A stretch of DNA of 64,000 nucleotides, from NCBI RefSeq assembly GCF_026151205.1, contig NC_087079.1:14322445-14386444 (forward strand). Direction: 5' to 3'. Shown here piece after piece: positions 1 to 11,802 of this stretch. Position numbers and translations under genes: made by a program. The stretch is from Bolinopsis microptera. Taxonomy: Eukaryota > Ctenophora > Tentaculata > Lobata > Bolinopsidae. A model generated the notes under the pieces. The model did not search any database and was not told where the DNA came from. It saw only the letters and a list, made by a program, of their open reading frames with translations. Each line of letters starts with the position of its first letter. Within the stretch, counting starts at the first letter, position 1.

Positions 1-2780
1 TCATGATCAATATCTAAAAAATGGTTAACTAATTTACAACTTCTTATACCTTTCTTTATGTGACTCTTATGGTTAGAGAATCTCTTAGGGAGATTTGAGG
101 TAGTATAACCGACATACGACTGTTTACAAGTCTTACACTCCATTAAATAAATGAGGTTATAACTCTGACAAGATATATACTTAGTTATAGGGAAAACTTG
201 TTTAGAATGGTGACTACTAAAATTGGAACAGGGGGACAGGAAATTTTGCTTACAAACATAACATTTACCACAAGCATGGCACCCTGGGTCGACAGCCCCG
301 GGAACCGCCCTTAGACTTTCGGAGTCTGGTTCCTGGATCTGGCTTGCAGTTGTTTCTCTCTCATTATCACAGTTTAAAGTTCCACTGGCACGGTACTTAT
401 TGTGTAAAAGCATGCCACCGATAGTTTGATTCTTTCGATGACTCACGAATACACTGTCCGCACGTACCAGCTTCTTCAGGGCCGGATCAAGGTTGAGAAG
501 GTGCTTATACTTATGGATAATGCCCCCCATGTTGGGAAGTGCTGGATTTTGATCCATCACCATGGGTATTAAACAGGCAGTCGACTCATCCTTGTCTTTA
601 AGGGTATACAAGTTTTTCCTATTAGCTATATCACTAAATTTGTTAAAGGCATCTTCTATAATACTGGAATGATAACCTCGGGCTAGAAGGTAACGTGTAT
701 AGACCTCTCTCTGCTCCAAGAAGTTAGTGTCTTCACTGTTGTTCTGTCTCACCCGCCTCGCCACTCCAAAAGGTATGTTTTTTACAACATGGTTCCTATG
801 GCATGACGTGGGGATAAGGTAGCAGTGGGTGTCACTAGGTTTAGAGTAGAGTTTGGTGTGGACAACATCACCAACAGCATAGACATAGGTGTCTAGAAAC
901 TCAACGCCGTCCCTAGAGTAGTCGTAAGTAAACAAAAGGTTTGGGTGGATACTATTGAGCCATTCCATGAATTGTAATAATTCCTCAACAGTACCGGGCC
1001 AAGCCATATAAATGTCATCACGTAATCTACCCCAGAATGCTGGTCTATGAGGCGGGCCATATTCTAGATCTCCTTCGTTAACTAAAATATCAATCTTATC
1101 CATAGCACAATCAGCATACTCACATGAGTTCTTAGGACCCATCGCTGCTCCACGCTCCTGGCGGTATGTTATACCGTTAAATGAAGCAATGTTGTAATCA
1201 AGAGTAATTTCTAGTGCACTAATAATGCATTCTGTACTAAACAATTGATCACCACTACTCCTTTTATTCAGGTGCTTAGTGCATTGTTGGATCCCCATAT
1301 CCCTAGGAATGTTGGTAAACATGTTAGATATATCGATGGCAACATGTATAACCTCCTTTCCCAACAATATGCTAGACTCGTTCAGGCTATCAATCTTCCT
1401 CAGAAAGTGAGGGGTATCAATAATTCTATAATTCAAAGTAGCCTTCTTCAATTCATACGCAGTCAAGGCAGAAAGGTTTTCAATGTATGAACCACAGCCG
1501 GTGGTAATCATCCTCCCAGGATACAAAGGTGGTTTGTGTGCCTTGGGATTCAGGTACATGTTTCCAGGCTGGTTAAGCTCAGTACATGGAATAACCCACT
1601 CCTTGACCTTCTTGGTCATACCTAATTCATCTTTAAACTCAATTGTCCAATTCGAAATTTTATCAATCAATTCTACAACTAAATCATCTACATTATTTAC
1701 AATACTATATACAGATCTATCATTTAAATGTACACCTATTCGTTGAATATAATCTTCTTCACTAAGAAGGAAGAATCCTACTCCTTTATCGAATGGTCTG
1801 ATTACAATGTCTTTCCAACCTTTGACTTCTTTGAGAGCTGCTCTGATGGGCGCAGCGATGTTATCTGGTGAGACGAATTTCTGAGTTGGCCTGTGGAGGT
1901 CTACTTCTGCTCTGCAGCATTTTATAAATGCCTCAAGTGCAGGGTTTTTACAAGATTCGAAAGTACGTGATGCACCAGTCTTTATAAGACAACGTTCCAT
2001 GTCAGTAACTCTCTTATCTGCTTTGTTGGGTCCACATTTAAAGCTATCAAATACAACTTTAGCTCTCATTTTAGAAAACCATCTACACAGATCGTTCTCG
2101 AAGCGGCTTAGATCTGGTAGGGGAGGTGTAGGTGCAAACTTGTGAGACAAGAAAAAGACATAGAGTTGCTCTTTACTAAGCTCTTTGTCTGTAAGATTTA
2201 CAACTGTTCTGGACATGTTTTCCATTGACAAGTCTTCAACCTTGGGAAGAGTACCTTTGATTAACGTCCTCTGATGTCTGTGGGATGTGGTACGATTAAT
2301 CTTTTTTCTCTTCCTTCTTCTCCTCTTCTTCACAGGTTTAGCATTATCCACATATGAAGGTGCAACATAAATAGCATAGTCCGTATCTCTCTTCAACTTA
2401 GATTCATGACGCTTGGTTAGTTCAAGTTTCTCCTTGTGCATTAAATTAGATAAATGATTCTCTAAATTTTCATGATCTGATGGGGGAAGTGCAGATTTGA
2501 TGCAGTTTTTGAAACTATGAAAGCTTTTACGCAAAGTCTGAGACCTGATTACTTGATTATCTATGACTAAGTCTAGCATTCTTGATTTCTGTAACTGATT
2601 AAGCGCTTTACAGGATTCTACATAAAAAGTGTCTTTAACTGCACACCTAAAATTGATTTGAGTAGCAATACCTCTAGGGATATTACCGTGGTGTCTCGTA
2701 GTCTGTAAGTATCTCAATTGACAAGATGCCCTAACTGATCTAACTGCTAAGTTGTCTAATTTAGGCATCGGGGGACTCAT
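1..2780 (-). mobile_element. Penelope-like retroelement ORF (RT plus GIY-YIG-like endonuclease), left-truncated by the window
   Basis: Reading the minus strand from the ATG at 2780 (a second in-frame ATG is at 2768), I find no stop down to the window edge, about 926 codons. A basic stretch of Lys/Arg lies near residue 160. Reverse-transcriptase motif A reads 'VAIDISNMFTNIP' near residue 480, motif B 'RGAAMGPKNSCEYAD' near 545, and the catalytic pair is in 'LRDDIYMAW' near 586, followed by 'VEFLDTYVY'. A Cys-rich knuckle 'CHACGKCYVC' sits near 835. The C-terminus has 'NLIYLMECKTC' and 'YVGYTTSNLPKRF', which fits a GIY-YIG nuclease as in endonuclease-bearing Penelope elements. This domain order (RT, Cys linker, GIY-YIG) separates them from LINEs. 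The open frame suggests a young copy. Neither element end is recognisable. The frame was read by hand, so a small indel could have been missed. Confidence 0.85.
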
Positions 2781-4554
2781 AATGATAAATGTTACTGAAA
2801 ACAAACTAAAATCGCATAAAAAGATGTCGGATGACAAACGGAGCGTGGAGGCTCTGGGGATTCTGATGTGTACCGAGCTTGTAGCTGATAGACTGTAGAA
2901 GAATCACCACGTTGTGTCAGATGTGTTGCGTAGAAGTGCTATATATATTTCATGGCTGGACTTCTACACAATAAAAGAAAGCGGTTGTGATTAGATCTTC
3001 GAAAGTCTTTGCATCGTTTATTTACATCAATTCTGAGAAATTATATCATTAAAGTAACTACAACAAATACGAATCATATACAATTGAGAATAAATACAAA
3101 CTAAAAGCAGTGGGAAAATCTGATGAACTGAAATTTAAAAAAGAAACTGAAAGCCGTTAAAAATGTACTCTTATCTTATCTCTTATCTAAATACTGATAA
3201 CTGATATATATATATCGTCTCGCTTTATATATAGTAAGATTTATACGTCATGTAATTTACACATTATACAATTTATACATACTTCAATAGTTCAATGTTG
3301 ATCTCAAACTTCTAGAACTTGTCTTAGTTTGAACAGCAGTCTGACGGAGGGCAATATCAGGTTTTATGGACTTTAGACACTGCAAATCTAGATACATGTA
3401 AAGAATGAATTTAATACAACGCTATATTAAAATCTTGCTAAAGTTTAGAAACTAGACATGAAATACGGGCAAAGAGTTGTTGCCCCCTTTCTCACAATTT
3501 CTCTTGTACCCAAGTTCCAAACTCCAAACGTGTACCCTTATGGCTATGCGGTACAGTGCATTATGTCTTCAAGTCTAACTAGTGTATTACTTTCAATGAA
3601 ATTTTACTAAAATTTAAGACAGATGTAGAAATAATTGATTATGTTATTAATTAGATTTCAACGTGTAAGACTAGGGAGGAAGAGATGAAAGTAGGACTAG
3701 GATTGACAGCGGCAATTTTGTAGAATGGTTCTGTGCGCACCATCAATTTGGCGGCAATGCAGATTCACAGGGTGATCCAAAACAACCCGGAAACTTAGAC
3801 CCTAGCTAGACAGTATGTTATGCGGTCGATAACGTGATGGAGTTTTTGTTAAATAGTTAGACGGTACGTACTGCAGTATGTGATCCAGTATTTGATCATA
3901 GCTGGACGGCACAATATAGTGCAGTACATGATTCAGTATTTTACCCTAGCTAGACGGCACCTGATCATTTTTAACATTATACCGAACTTGTTCATAAATG
4001 TTGGGGTCTTGCAAAATGTCCAACACGAATCTATTTTGAAGTGTGTTACTTATGTGTTTAATTTGAATTTATATTATTATGAAAGTCCGTTCGTTTCAAA
4101 TAAATCATCCAAACCTCCGACAATTGACCCCCCGACAATTGACCCCCCGACAATATAATTTAATACAATTAATAAAACAAATATCTAATAATACAAATAT
4201 TTATTTTTACGGCACAATCAAACAATATCAATAATTAATAAATCAGGGGAGGTTTGAAGAGGTTTGAAGTGCCGAAGGCCACTGCTTATCTTTAGGATTT
4301 GAGAGTGACCTGTGCTTGAAACCCCCTCAACCATCCACTACGTCAATATACTTATTATACAAATATAGAAAAATATAATAATCTAAAATTGCTTATTGGT
4401 CTAGTTTGGTGACACAGGAGAGCCCAGTTGAGTTTTAGTTTAGGTTTAGGTTTTAAATCATAGTTTTAAAGGTTAGCCATGTTTCATGGCAGAGAGAGAT
4501 ATCATGTGTGCAGAGCCCTACCGGATGTAGAATTTGAGATATAATATAGATTAG
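2781..4554. other. Non-coding interval with short local repeats
   Basis: No convincing coding sequence. It starts with the region upstream of the Penelope-like ORF. Around 3795-3985 a loosely repeated module of about 55 bp recurs, with a GCAGTA-GATC core and a 'GCTAGACGGCAC' tail. At 4117-4155 there is a short run of the CCGACAATTGACCCC minisatellite, which reappears at 47.9 kb. The rest is AT-rich. Confidence 0.5.
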
Positions 4555-4975
4555 TTACCATGTATTAGGGTCATCTCGATTTTGGAGGGATAGCAAGTGC
4601 TTTTTAAGGTTAGATTTAATAATACCTGACGAGGCTGATAAGTCTGAATTTTTGGAAGAACCCGGGATTATCATCCCATCTTCATTAGCATCACATATTT
4701 CGAATACATAGGGGATGAGATCATTCCAAATTTTCGTAGAGGTGTACAAAAAGTTCTGTTGGGAGATATCTAACATCAGTAATGGGACAATCAGACGAAG
4801 TTTTTCATTTCTGGGACAGAACTTGAAAAGATCTTTAATCGACTGGGGGACATCAAATTTAAGAATTTTGAATAGTTCCATAAATGTATGGTACATGCGC
4901 AGATTCTCCAGGTTCATAATTTTCTGCTCAGTGAATAGCGGTTTAGTGTGTTCAAGACAGGGGTGTGGGAAGCGA
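4555..4975 (-). mobile_element. LINE C-terminal reverse-transcriptase tail (fragment)
   Basis: The minus-strand frame holds the region found downstream of RT in CR1/Jockey-like non-LTR elements: a 'HTKPLFTEQKIMNL' start, 'MYHTFMELFKILKFDVP', 'SIKDLF', then 'QNFLYTSTKIWNDL' (the usual R/QxxF...S..xWN signature), ending in 'DPNTW' and a stop. No RT catalytic motifs are present, so this is a 5'-truncated copy, as is usual for LINEs. It abuts a G run at about 4978-4992. The open frame formally extends to 5046, but the first 25 or so residues come from the G-rich repeat and are not LINE-like. Confidence 0.7.
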
Positions 4976-5000
4976 GAGGGGGGGGGGGGGGGCAGGGAAG
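4955..5000. repeat. Poly-G tract with a GGGTGTGGGAAGCG lead-in
   Basis: A 15-base G run follows 'ACAGGGGTGTGGGAAGCG'. A very similar lead-in next to a G/C run occurs inverted at about 19318-19352, so this is a dispersed end sequence rather than a random homopolymer. Confidence 0.6.
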
Positions 5001-5094
5001 GGCCATCCCCCCCATGAAATCTGTGCAAGAAGCCAAGAAGGGCCAACTTTTTAATTTAGGCTTCTAAAAATTTTTGGGGAAAAAATTCCCCGAA

Positions 5095-5355
5095 AATCAA
5101 GTCAAAATTTAAAAAAGTTTTCTTGAAAACTACTTTTGTTTATGTTTCATGCTACCCTGATTATTCTGAGCCGAAAATATTTTTGTCGGTTTTTTGAAGT
5201 CCGTACCTACATTCGGAAGGTTGTTGATGTAATACTGATGGGTTTCATATACTAATTATATAAAACGTAATATTTGGCCCACAGATTTGAAGGAAAATAC
5301 GCAAATTTGGTCCTCAGATTTTAAGGAAAATGCGAACGTGAAAAATCGCGATACC
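5095..5355 (+). repeat. Dispersed repeat, copy A
   Basis: About 260 bp resembling 13400-13690: both contain 'GAAAACTACTTTTG', 'CATGCTACCCTGAT', 'AGTCCGTACCTACATTCGG' and a TTTGGCCC stretch in the same order. The frames inside it are not conserved between copies, so I read it as a non-coding mobile repeat of unknown class. It sits just upstream of the first lectin exon. Confidence 0.65.
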
Positions 5356-5396
5356 GCATATGCTGCAATTTCCTGACCTAAAAGTAATTTCAACAG

Positions 5397-6176
5397 GTTC
5401 AGGTTTCACTCCAGTTCCTAATCATGGGTACGAGATCAAGATACTGAATGGGCCTGCCTCTGGTTACTTCCTGACTGCAAACGATGAGAGAAACGGTCAC
5501 TCCCGCTGGGTACATACCGAACTCAATGATCAGAGTGCTCGCTGGGAGATCATTCTTACACAACACAACGGTCAAGACTGCTTCAACATCAAGTCTAAAT
5601 CTGGTATTTAAAAATATCAAATTCCAATGTTAATGATATATTTGAACAAATATCCGATGGCAGCTAAAACTTCAAATCATAGTATTATATAATATATAAG
5701 GAAACGGCAGTTTTGGTAAAATGTTATATTAAAGTATTAACAGTTCCAGTTTTTAGATTATATATTCGCATATATCCACACTATTTACATTACACGTACA
5801 GCGTGATATTATTATCAGAGCAGTGTGTTCAACACCAACTAGGCCCTGCCATCTCGATGTAATATTAACAGTTCCCTTTTAAGGTGCTACTGCTGGTATA
5901 GGCAAGATGCTGGTTGTGCACAGCGACAAACAATCTAATGGAGACGCAAGGGCTCTGGTCCACAGAACCCCCCACGGCAACGGTGATGACGAGTGTTGGA
6001 TTATAGAGACTGTGACTGTGGTAGGAGGGGTCGGGTACAGGTTTAAGAAGTCTCAGGGTCGCTCGAGAGACACGTACTTGGTCTCCCGAATTCAGAGGGA
6101 AAGTGGGTCCTACTGGGTGGACGTGACGTCAGATATGTCTGCTCCGATCTGTTACAAAATGGGGAGTAATTTCTGA
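5397..6176 (+). CDS. Beta-trefoil-like lectin exons (5' incomplete)
   Basis: Two exons, 5397-5603 and 5884-6176. The first is preceded by a TTTCAACAG acceptor, and both inner boundaries (TCTG|GTATTT and TTTTAAG|GT) keep one frame. The joined product is about 165 residues in three loosely similar segments: one with 'GYFLTANDERNGHSRW' and 'ARWEI', one with 'MLVVHSDKQSNGDARAL' and 'CWIIE', and one with 'RDTYLVSRIQ' and 'YWVDV'. The spaced Trp motifs and length suit a beta-trefoil carbohydrate-binding fold, which is inference from pattern. It either stops at TGA 6174-6176 or uses the GGGGA|GTAATT donor near 6167, whose phase fits the F-type lectin exon at 7857 (see findings). No signal peptide exon was found upstream. 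Confidence 0.6.
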
Positions 6177-6269
6177 ATCAATCTCTGATCACTCGGCAAC
6201 TTTTGTCACAATTATGGTTGATCAGAATAGGCTCAGTTGTAAACTTCAAGAAGATACAACAGAAACATC

Positions 6270-7605
6270 TTCTCGATTAATAGACGACGACTAGAAGTAG
6301 ACAGCATCAAAAAGTTCGAGAACGACATTTCTGCCGTAGACTGGAACTTGGTTACTTACTTACTTTGTAGGGCTTCATAGAATCCTCTATCGGGCCATCG
6401 AAAAAGTTAATAACTATGATTCTGCAGATGAAAAATTTGAGGCTTTCGAGAAAAAATATAGTGAACTATAGTCTATACAACCGAAATTTTCCAATGAAGG
6501 CAAAAAATGAGTAAAGCAGGCTGCCGTAAAAATACAAAGCCGTGGATCCAAGAATGGTTACGGTGCGCATGTGATCGCAAAAATAAATTGTATGAAGATT
6601 TTGGCACAAACCCGACCACTGAAAATGATATTAGGTTCAAGAAAATGAAAAAATTTGTGACTAAACATGTGGATAAGGTCAAATGCGTACTTTACAAAAT
6701 ATTCTAGCGACAGCAGAAAACAATGGCAAATGGTTAATAACTTGTTAAACAGAAAGAAAAAAGGCAAAATTAAGATAAACAAAATTAACTATAATGGGAG
6801 CGAGATAACAGATTCTCAGCAAATTGCGAATAGCTTCAAGTTCAATGACTATTTCTGGAATATAGCTGAGACTCTTAAGAGAGAAAATGGTCTCGTATGC
6901 TCCGAGGGCCGGATTCTCAAAACATAAACTCAAGATAGCAAATGCCATCGGAGCATGAATCTAGAAGATTCGTCCGCATCAGAAATAGTTGAAATAGTTA
7001 AGGGTCTGAAAATTAAGTCGACTTCTGATATGAGTTTACTTCCCCTGAAAAAGTGAGCAATATACTTAAGCACCAGTGCTTAGCTGGCTAGTCTCTGCAT
7101 CTCTACATCAGGGGAAGTTTCCACATGGTGGGTCACGTGCTGAAGTTTCAAACTATCGACCTATCTCACTACTCTCATGTTTCTCAAAAATCTTTGAAAA
7201 AATTATGCAAGCGCGACTATTAGATCGCTTAAAGACAGAGAAAATCCTATTTGACTCTAAATACGGATTTCGGGCGGGGAATAGCTGCGAACATGCTTTA
7301 CTAGAAGCCCAAAACCATATCCACAGGGCATTAGAAAGAAAGCAGGTCACAGCGCTACTTCTTTTGGACTACAGCAAGGCCTTTGACATGGTCGACAGCA
7401 GTATTCTTCTAAGAAAACTTAAGCACTTATATGGAGATCGGCGGTTGGCTTTATCTTGGTTTGATTCATATCTTACCGATAGAGAGCAATACGTGAGCGT
7501 AAACAACTGCAAGTCCTCTCACCTCAAACTTAACTACAGAGTACCACAGATTGATTGGGCTACTAATAAGGGGCTTAAATTAAATGCTAGCAAAACTAAA
7601 TATCA
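6270..7605 (+). mobile_element. Decayed LINE (non-LTR retrotransposon) inside the lectin locus
   Basis: Segments in shifting frames match the order of a CR1/Jockey-type ORF2. First is the linker before RT ('DSIKKFENDISAVDWNLV', then 'KPWIQEWLRCACDRKNKLY' and 'RKQWQMVNNLLNRKKKG'). RT motifs follow: 'SNYRPISLLSCFSKIFEKIM', 'YGFRAGNSCEHALLE', and 'LLLLDYSKAFDMVD' as motif A. After 'YRVPQ' (motif B start) the sequence jumps to 'GLKLNASKTKY', so the block with the catalytic DD pair is deleted. Stops and frameshifts show that it is dead. The longest open piece is 7076-7708. It lies between the beta-trefoil exons and the F-type lectin exon. Confidence 0.85.
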
Positions 7606-7856
7606 CAATGCTGGCAAGCATTACCGTTGCCATTATATTCACAATACTATTTACCCCATATACTATTATATCCCCTTTATTGTTTTTCAGGCATTAAGAC
7701 TTATCTAAAGTAGTTCAGCAGGTGCATTTAAAAAAGGAAAAAGGAAAATGATATAAAATTAACGATTTAATGTTAGGAAGGTAAATTTAATTCCCTGCAG
7801 GGACTTATTATAATATTTATAGGGCGAGTGTAATTTCTAATTAAAGCCCATTTCAG

Positions 7857-9652
7857 AAGTAGGCAGATTGAACATTGCAAGTGCAGAGATGAAGAACCAG
7901 CTCGGATCATACCCTCCTCCAAATCTCATCGATGGAAATCTACAAAATTTCGCACACACATTAGGAGCTGAAGACGGTATGTGGATACGCATAAATCTAG
8001 AACAGTGCTCTCTTGTCACTAAAGTGACCGTCTACAACAGGCACAATTGCTGTACAGAAAGGATTATTGGAGCTTCAATCTTCATAAAGGCAGGAAATAG
8101 TTATGTTAAAGATTGTGGTAAGATCAGCAGTTCAAAAACTTCATACACTTTTAACTGTGAAGGAACCGGAAATGTAATTGAGATAAGTCAGGAGAAAAAA
8201 GTCGGTCCATGGAATCTAGCAGAAATTCAAGTATACGGCACTTCTTCTGACTCTCTTTGTACAGGTACAATACAGTTGTAGCTATTTTAACTTTGTCATT
8301 CAGGCGTAAACATTTATGCAACACTAACGACGCAATACATGATGCCTTCTGGGCTCTGGCCCTGGACATGCTAATACGACATAATTAAACGTCATTTGAC
8401 AAACTAGTATCTGTCCATATAACTTTTCCTTATACTTCAGATAAACCAGTTCTTATTGCCGCAAGATCGGGCGGGATATACGATATGGCGTCACTTCAAC
8501 CAGGAAACCAGATTACCGCTTGGGGAGTATACCAGGATGGTACTTCAAAATTTAGGTATATTTTGTTCATATTATACGTGTTATACATGTTATACACGTT
8601 ATAGAGAATCAACATGTTGTCCATGAATCAATGTTTTTATACCATGCGGGTATGAAACGAAATTGTAATGAACTTCAGAATCTAATCCACGATATCAATA
8701 CATATAGTCACACTTATATCCGCTACTGATTTCCACTAAGGGCTTCAGTGTGAATATTGTCGCGGTACCGGATCGGAACATCAACCTGCTTCATGTGGAC
8801 TTTAGATTTGGCGTACTTGTGATGAACTGCAAATATGGAAATTGGGGAAGGGAGAAGAGGTATATGATGCAGACATTGCGATAAGTTATAATATATTGTT
8901 ATAACATATAAGTTATAAGCCAATATTATTATCATTATTTACTTGGTGCAATATATTGGAAAAGTTGCCATTCAGCTGTTGAAAATTTGTGTAAATCAAT
9001 AATAATAATATGAAATATTATTAACACTACTGGCAACTTTTCGAATAAAAAAAACAAAATATCTTTATTTTCAGAGTGAATTACAACAACAAAAGATTTG
9101 AAGCAGGCAAAGAGTTCAAAGTTACGATTAAAGTCTCAGCTGATGAATATCAAGTCTACCTCGACGATGAAGAAATTGGGAGATACCCTGCGCAAAGATT
9201 AAACCTAGCTAACGCTGGTATGATACTATTTACGATTAAGCCTTGAAAGTTGAAACAAACTAGAACTGATCATTCTATCGATTATTTGATAATTGATACA
9301 TGAATGATGTAATACCATAATACCGTGGCTTAATGGCTATTGAGTGCTGCGAGTGATAATGCCCGAACGTAGTTGAGGGCTAGCGTGCCGCACGAAATCC
9401 AATGATTATGAAGCTTTGATATTGGCGGGCGAGCTGCATTTGTCATTACTCCTGAATCGTGATAGCCGATTGGCGAATGGCTGTCACGTCTAGAAACGGC
9501 TGTTACGTGTAAAAACAAATATGCCCCCCCCCCCCCCCCAACTGTATTCAGTTCTGGTGTTTTGAAAAACTAATCGGTGCACAATTTCAGTTCAGCTAGT
9601 GGGCGGCAGCAGAGGCTTCAAGTGGACCAAACTTGGCTTACCTTCGAACTAA
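7857..9652 (+). CDS. F-type lectin-galectin fusion protein, five exons
   Basis: Exons 7857-8264, 8441-8555, 8749-8859, 9075-9217 and 9591-9652 all have AG/GT borders and matching phases. The first encodes an F-type lectin (fucolectin, F5/8C-like) domain: 'LNIASAEMKNQLGS', 'NLIDGN', 'MWIRINLEQC' and 'VYNRHNCCTERIIGA'. The RxD of the usual fucose motif RxDx4R/K reads RHN here. The remaining exons build a galectin domain: 'SLQPGNQITAWG', 'NINLLHVDFRFG' (family HxNPR position), 'NWGREKR' (WGxExR signature), 'FEAGKEFKVTIKVSADEYQV', and a terminal 'GFKWTKLGLPSN' plus stop. F-type lectins bind fucose and galectins bind beta-galactosides, so the product is probably a soluble glycan-binding protein. 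The start is upstream, possibly in the beta-trefoil exons. Confidence 0.8.
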
Positions 9653-9924
9653 GTTAAGGTAAGTTACGGTTATTTTAGTTTGAAGTTTCATCCAGCTTTT
9701 ATCACAAAATAACTCATTATATATCTATAAAGTGTAATTGTGACCAATAAGTTATTATGTTTCAATTATAAAAATGCAACTCTCTTATCAGTTCAGAAGC
9801 GGGTTTGAAGACGGTAGACGGCGTTGTAAGATAAAGTTCAACACCAGCTGTTTCCTGCAGACGCTTACTGCGTTCTTCTTATCAGCCGGGGCTTCATACT
9901 CAACAAATATGTTGTTTATTATAG
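9653..9924. other. Interval after the lectin gene
   Basis: Presumed 3' UTR and spacer of the lectin gene. I see no coding sequence and no clear element end; an open frame at 9774-9974 has no recognisable features. Confidence 0.4.
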
Positions 9925-11545
9925 TCAGTTATGGTAAAAATCAGGTCAAAACCTGCATCATAGTAGAGGGCTGAAAAATTTTTTGTGGGCTCTCAAAGGT
10001 CTTTCAAACCGAAAAAAATTCGGAGCCTTAAAATTCAGACTGGGAAAATCACCCATTTGGCCACGCCCATTCTTGGTACCAAAATGTCCAGGCAAAATTT
10101 GAGAGAAATATATATATAATGTCATTCCTAACATGTTAGGGGTCTAAATCTATGTTTTTTTGCACGACGAATCGATTGGCAAGGTTCTTAAAGCTCTAAA
10201 ACACTTATTTTTTGCAAACCCTTCAGGTGCTGAAGGATTGTATCAAAACCATACAATAGCATATTAAGCCCTATCGATAGCCATAAACCGCATCTTGAAA
10301 ATTGCAACGTGAAAATTTGCAATAAAATACAAAACGAATTACCAAATTTGTAATTGTAGTGGTGTAGCCAAAATTACCGATTTTTGCCAATATTTCTACA
10401 AATATAGTAGTGGAACAGCAATACTAAGGTAATGGGACTACTGCGGACCCTCTACCGGCCAAACCTTGTTAACAAAGCCGCAGTCAAGGTTCGGTGAACG
10501 GTAGTTAAAAGCGCTTAAGGGACATAAGTCAAATTGGTAGAGCAACATCATGTAGTGGACGTCTTAAGAAATGAGGAGTAGGTAGAATGTTAGGTTGCTC
10601 CTTTATAAATCGTCTTTTTCTCTGATAATAAGTTGACATCAAGTCTTGAAAATTATTCGAGAAGAATCTCGAATAATTTAGTTGCAGCGTGCCACATGGC
10701 TATCTAAACTGCAAACCCTACCCATTGCTGAGCAAGGCCTTTATCTTCTCCGACGAGCGGGATCATCAATAATGAGGTCTGATCGTCATCTTCTTACAGC
10801 GTTCGATGTCTGTGTGAAGGTAAAATGGTGATATCCTCTGGATCAGGCAGAGGTTGAGTGTTATCAGGATTATTTCTGTAGTAGTGGAACAGCAATACTC
10901 CGCAGTAGTCCCATTACCTTAGTATTGCTGTTCCACTACTACAGAAATAATCCTGATAACACTCAACCTCTGCCTGATCCAGAGGATATCACCATTTTAC
11001 CTTCACACAGACATCGAACGCTGTAAGAAGATGACGATCAGACCTCATTATTTCTACAAATAAGCATTTTAGAGCACATAATGATTCATAAGTCTTAGAT
11101 AAATGTGCTCATTGCGAATAATTGTCAATATCGGACCTGTCGTACAAAAAAACATGGGTTTAGATACCAAACATTTCAGGAAATCGATTTTGAACAATTT
11201 TATTAATCGCGACTGAAAAATTTGGCGCGTAAAATACTATTTCTTCAGTTTTTGCAAAAAAAAAGTTTTTTAGAACTTTAAGAACCTTGCCAATCGATTC
11301 GTCGTGCAAAAAAAACATAGATTTAGACCCCTAACATGTTAGGAATGACATTATATATATATTTCTCTCAAATTGTGCCTGGACATTTTGGTACTAAAAA
11401 TGGGCGTGCCCAAATGGGCGATTTTCCCAGACTGAATTTTAGAGCTCCGAAGTTTTTTCGGTTCTTAAGACCTTTGAGAGCTCGCAAAATCAGCCCTCTA
11501 CTATGAAATGCAGGTAAATTGCCATAACTGACCGGACTAGAACAC
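9925..11545. mobile_element. Composite foldback element with long inverted arms
   Basis: The outer arms, about 9925-10225 and 11225-11545, are inverted copies. The left arm has 'CATAGTAGAGGGCTGA', 'CTCTCAAAGGTCTT' and 'GCACGACGAATCGATTGGC'; the right arm has their reverse complements in reverse order. Inside lies a second, tighter hairpin with arms of about 130 nt (10770-10899 and 10921-11050) around a 21-nt loop. One arm end is repeated again at about 10405-10445. No transposase frame is visible, so this looks like a non-autonomous foldback-type element with a nested hairpin. A target duplication was not identified. Confidence 0.75.
10770..11050. repeat. Inner perfect-like hairpin of the foldback element
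   Basis: The left arm reads ATGAGGTCTGATCGTCATC through AGCAATACT. The right arm reads AGTATTGCT through GATGACGATCAGACCTCAT and is its reverse complement. The centre is near 10910. Read as RNA it would form a hairpin of roughly 130 bp. Confidence 0.8.
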
Positions 11546-11802
11546 ATCTACTGAAAAAGCATGCTTGGAACGTTTTGACTTGAATATCTGGCAATCTTCT
11601 AAGATATTCAGTCAGATATTCAAGTCAAAATGTTAAAAAATATTTTCTTACTCTTTTATTGTGTTGTCCTCGTATCTCAATAAAGTTGTATTATTTAGCA
11701 AACAAAGTTTTTTATTCCAACAAACATCTTCTCTAATGTAAACTATGTGTGTCGTATAAGTACTTCAGAGTGCATCATCAAATAAAATTATGATATTTAT
11801 TC

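Noticed and set aside
10500-10610. tRNA-like word TTGGTAGAGCA, suggesting a tRNA-derived SINE or tRNA gene
   Set aside because: Only the D-arm resembles a tRNA; no matching acceptor stem or B box at the right distance.
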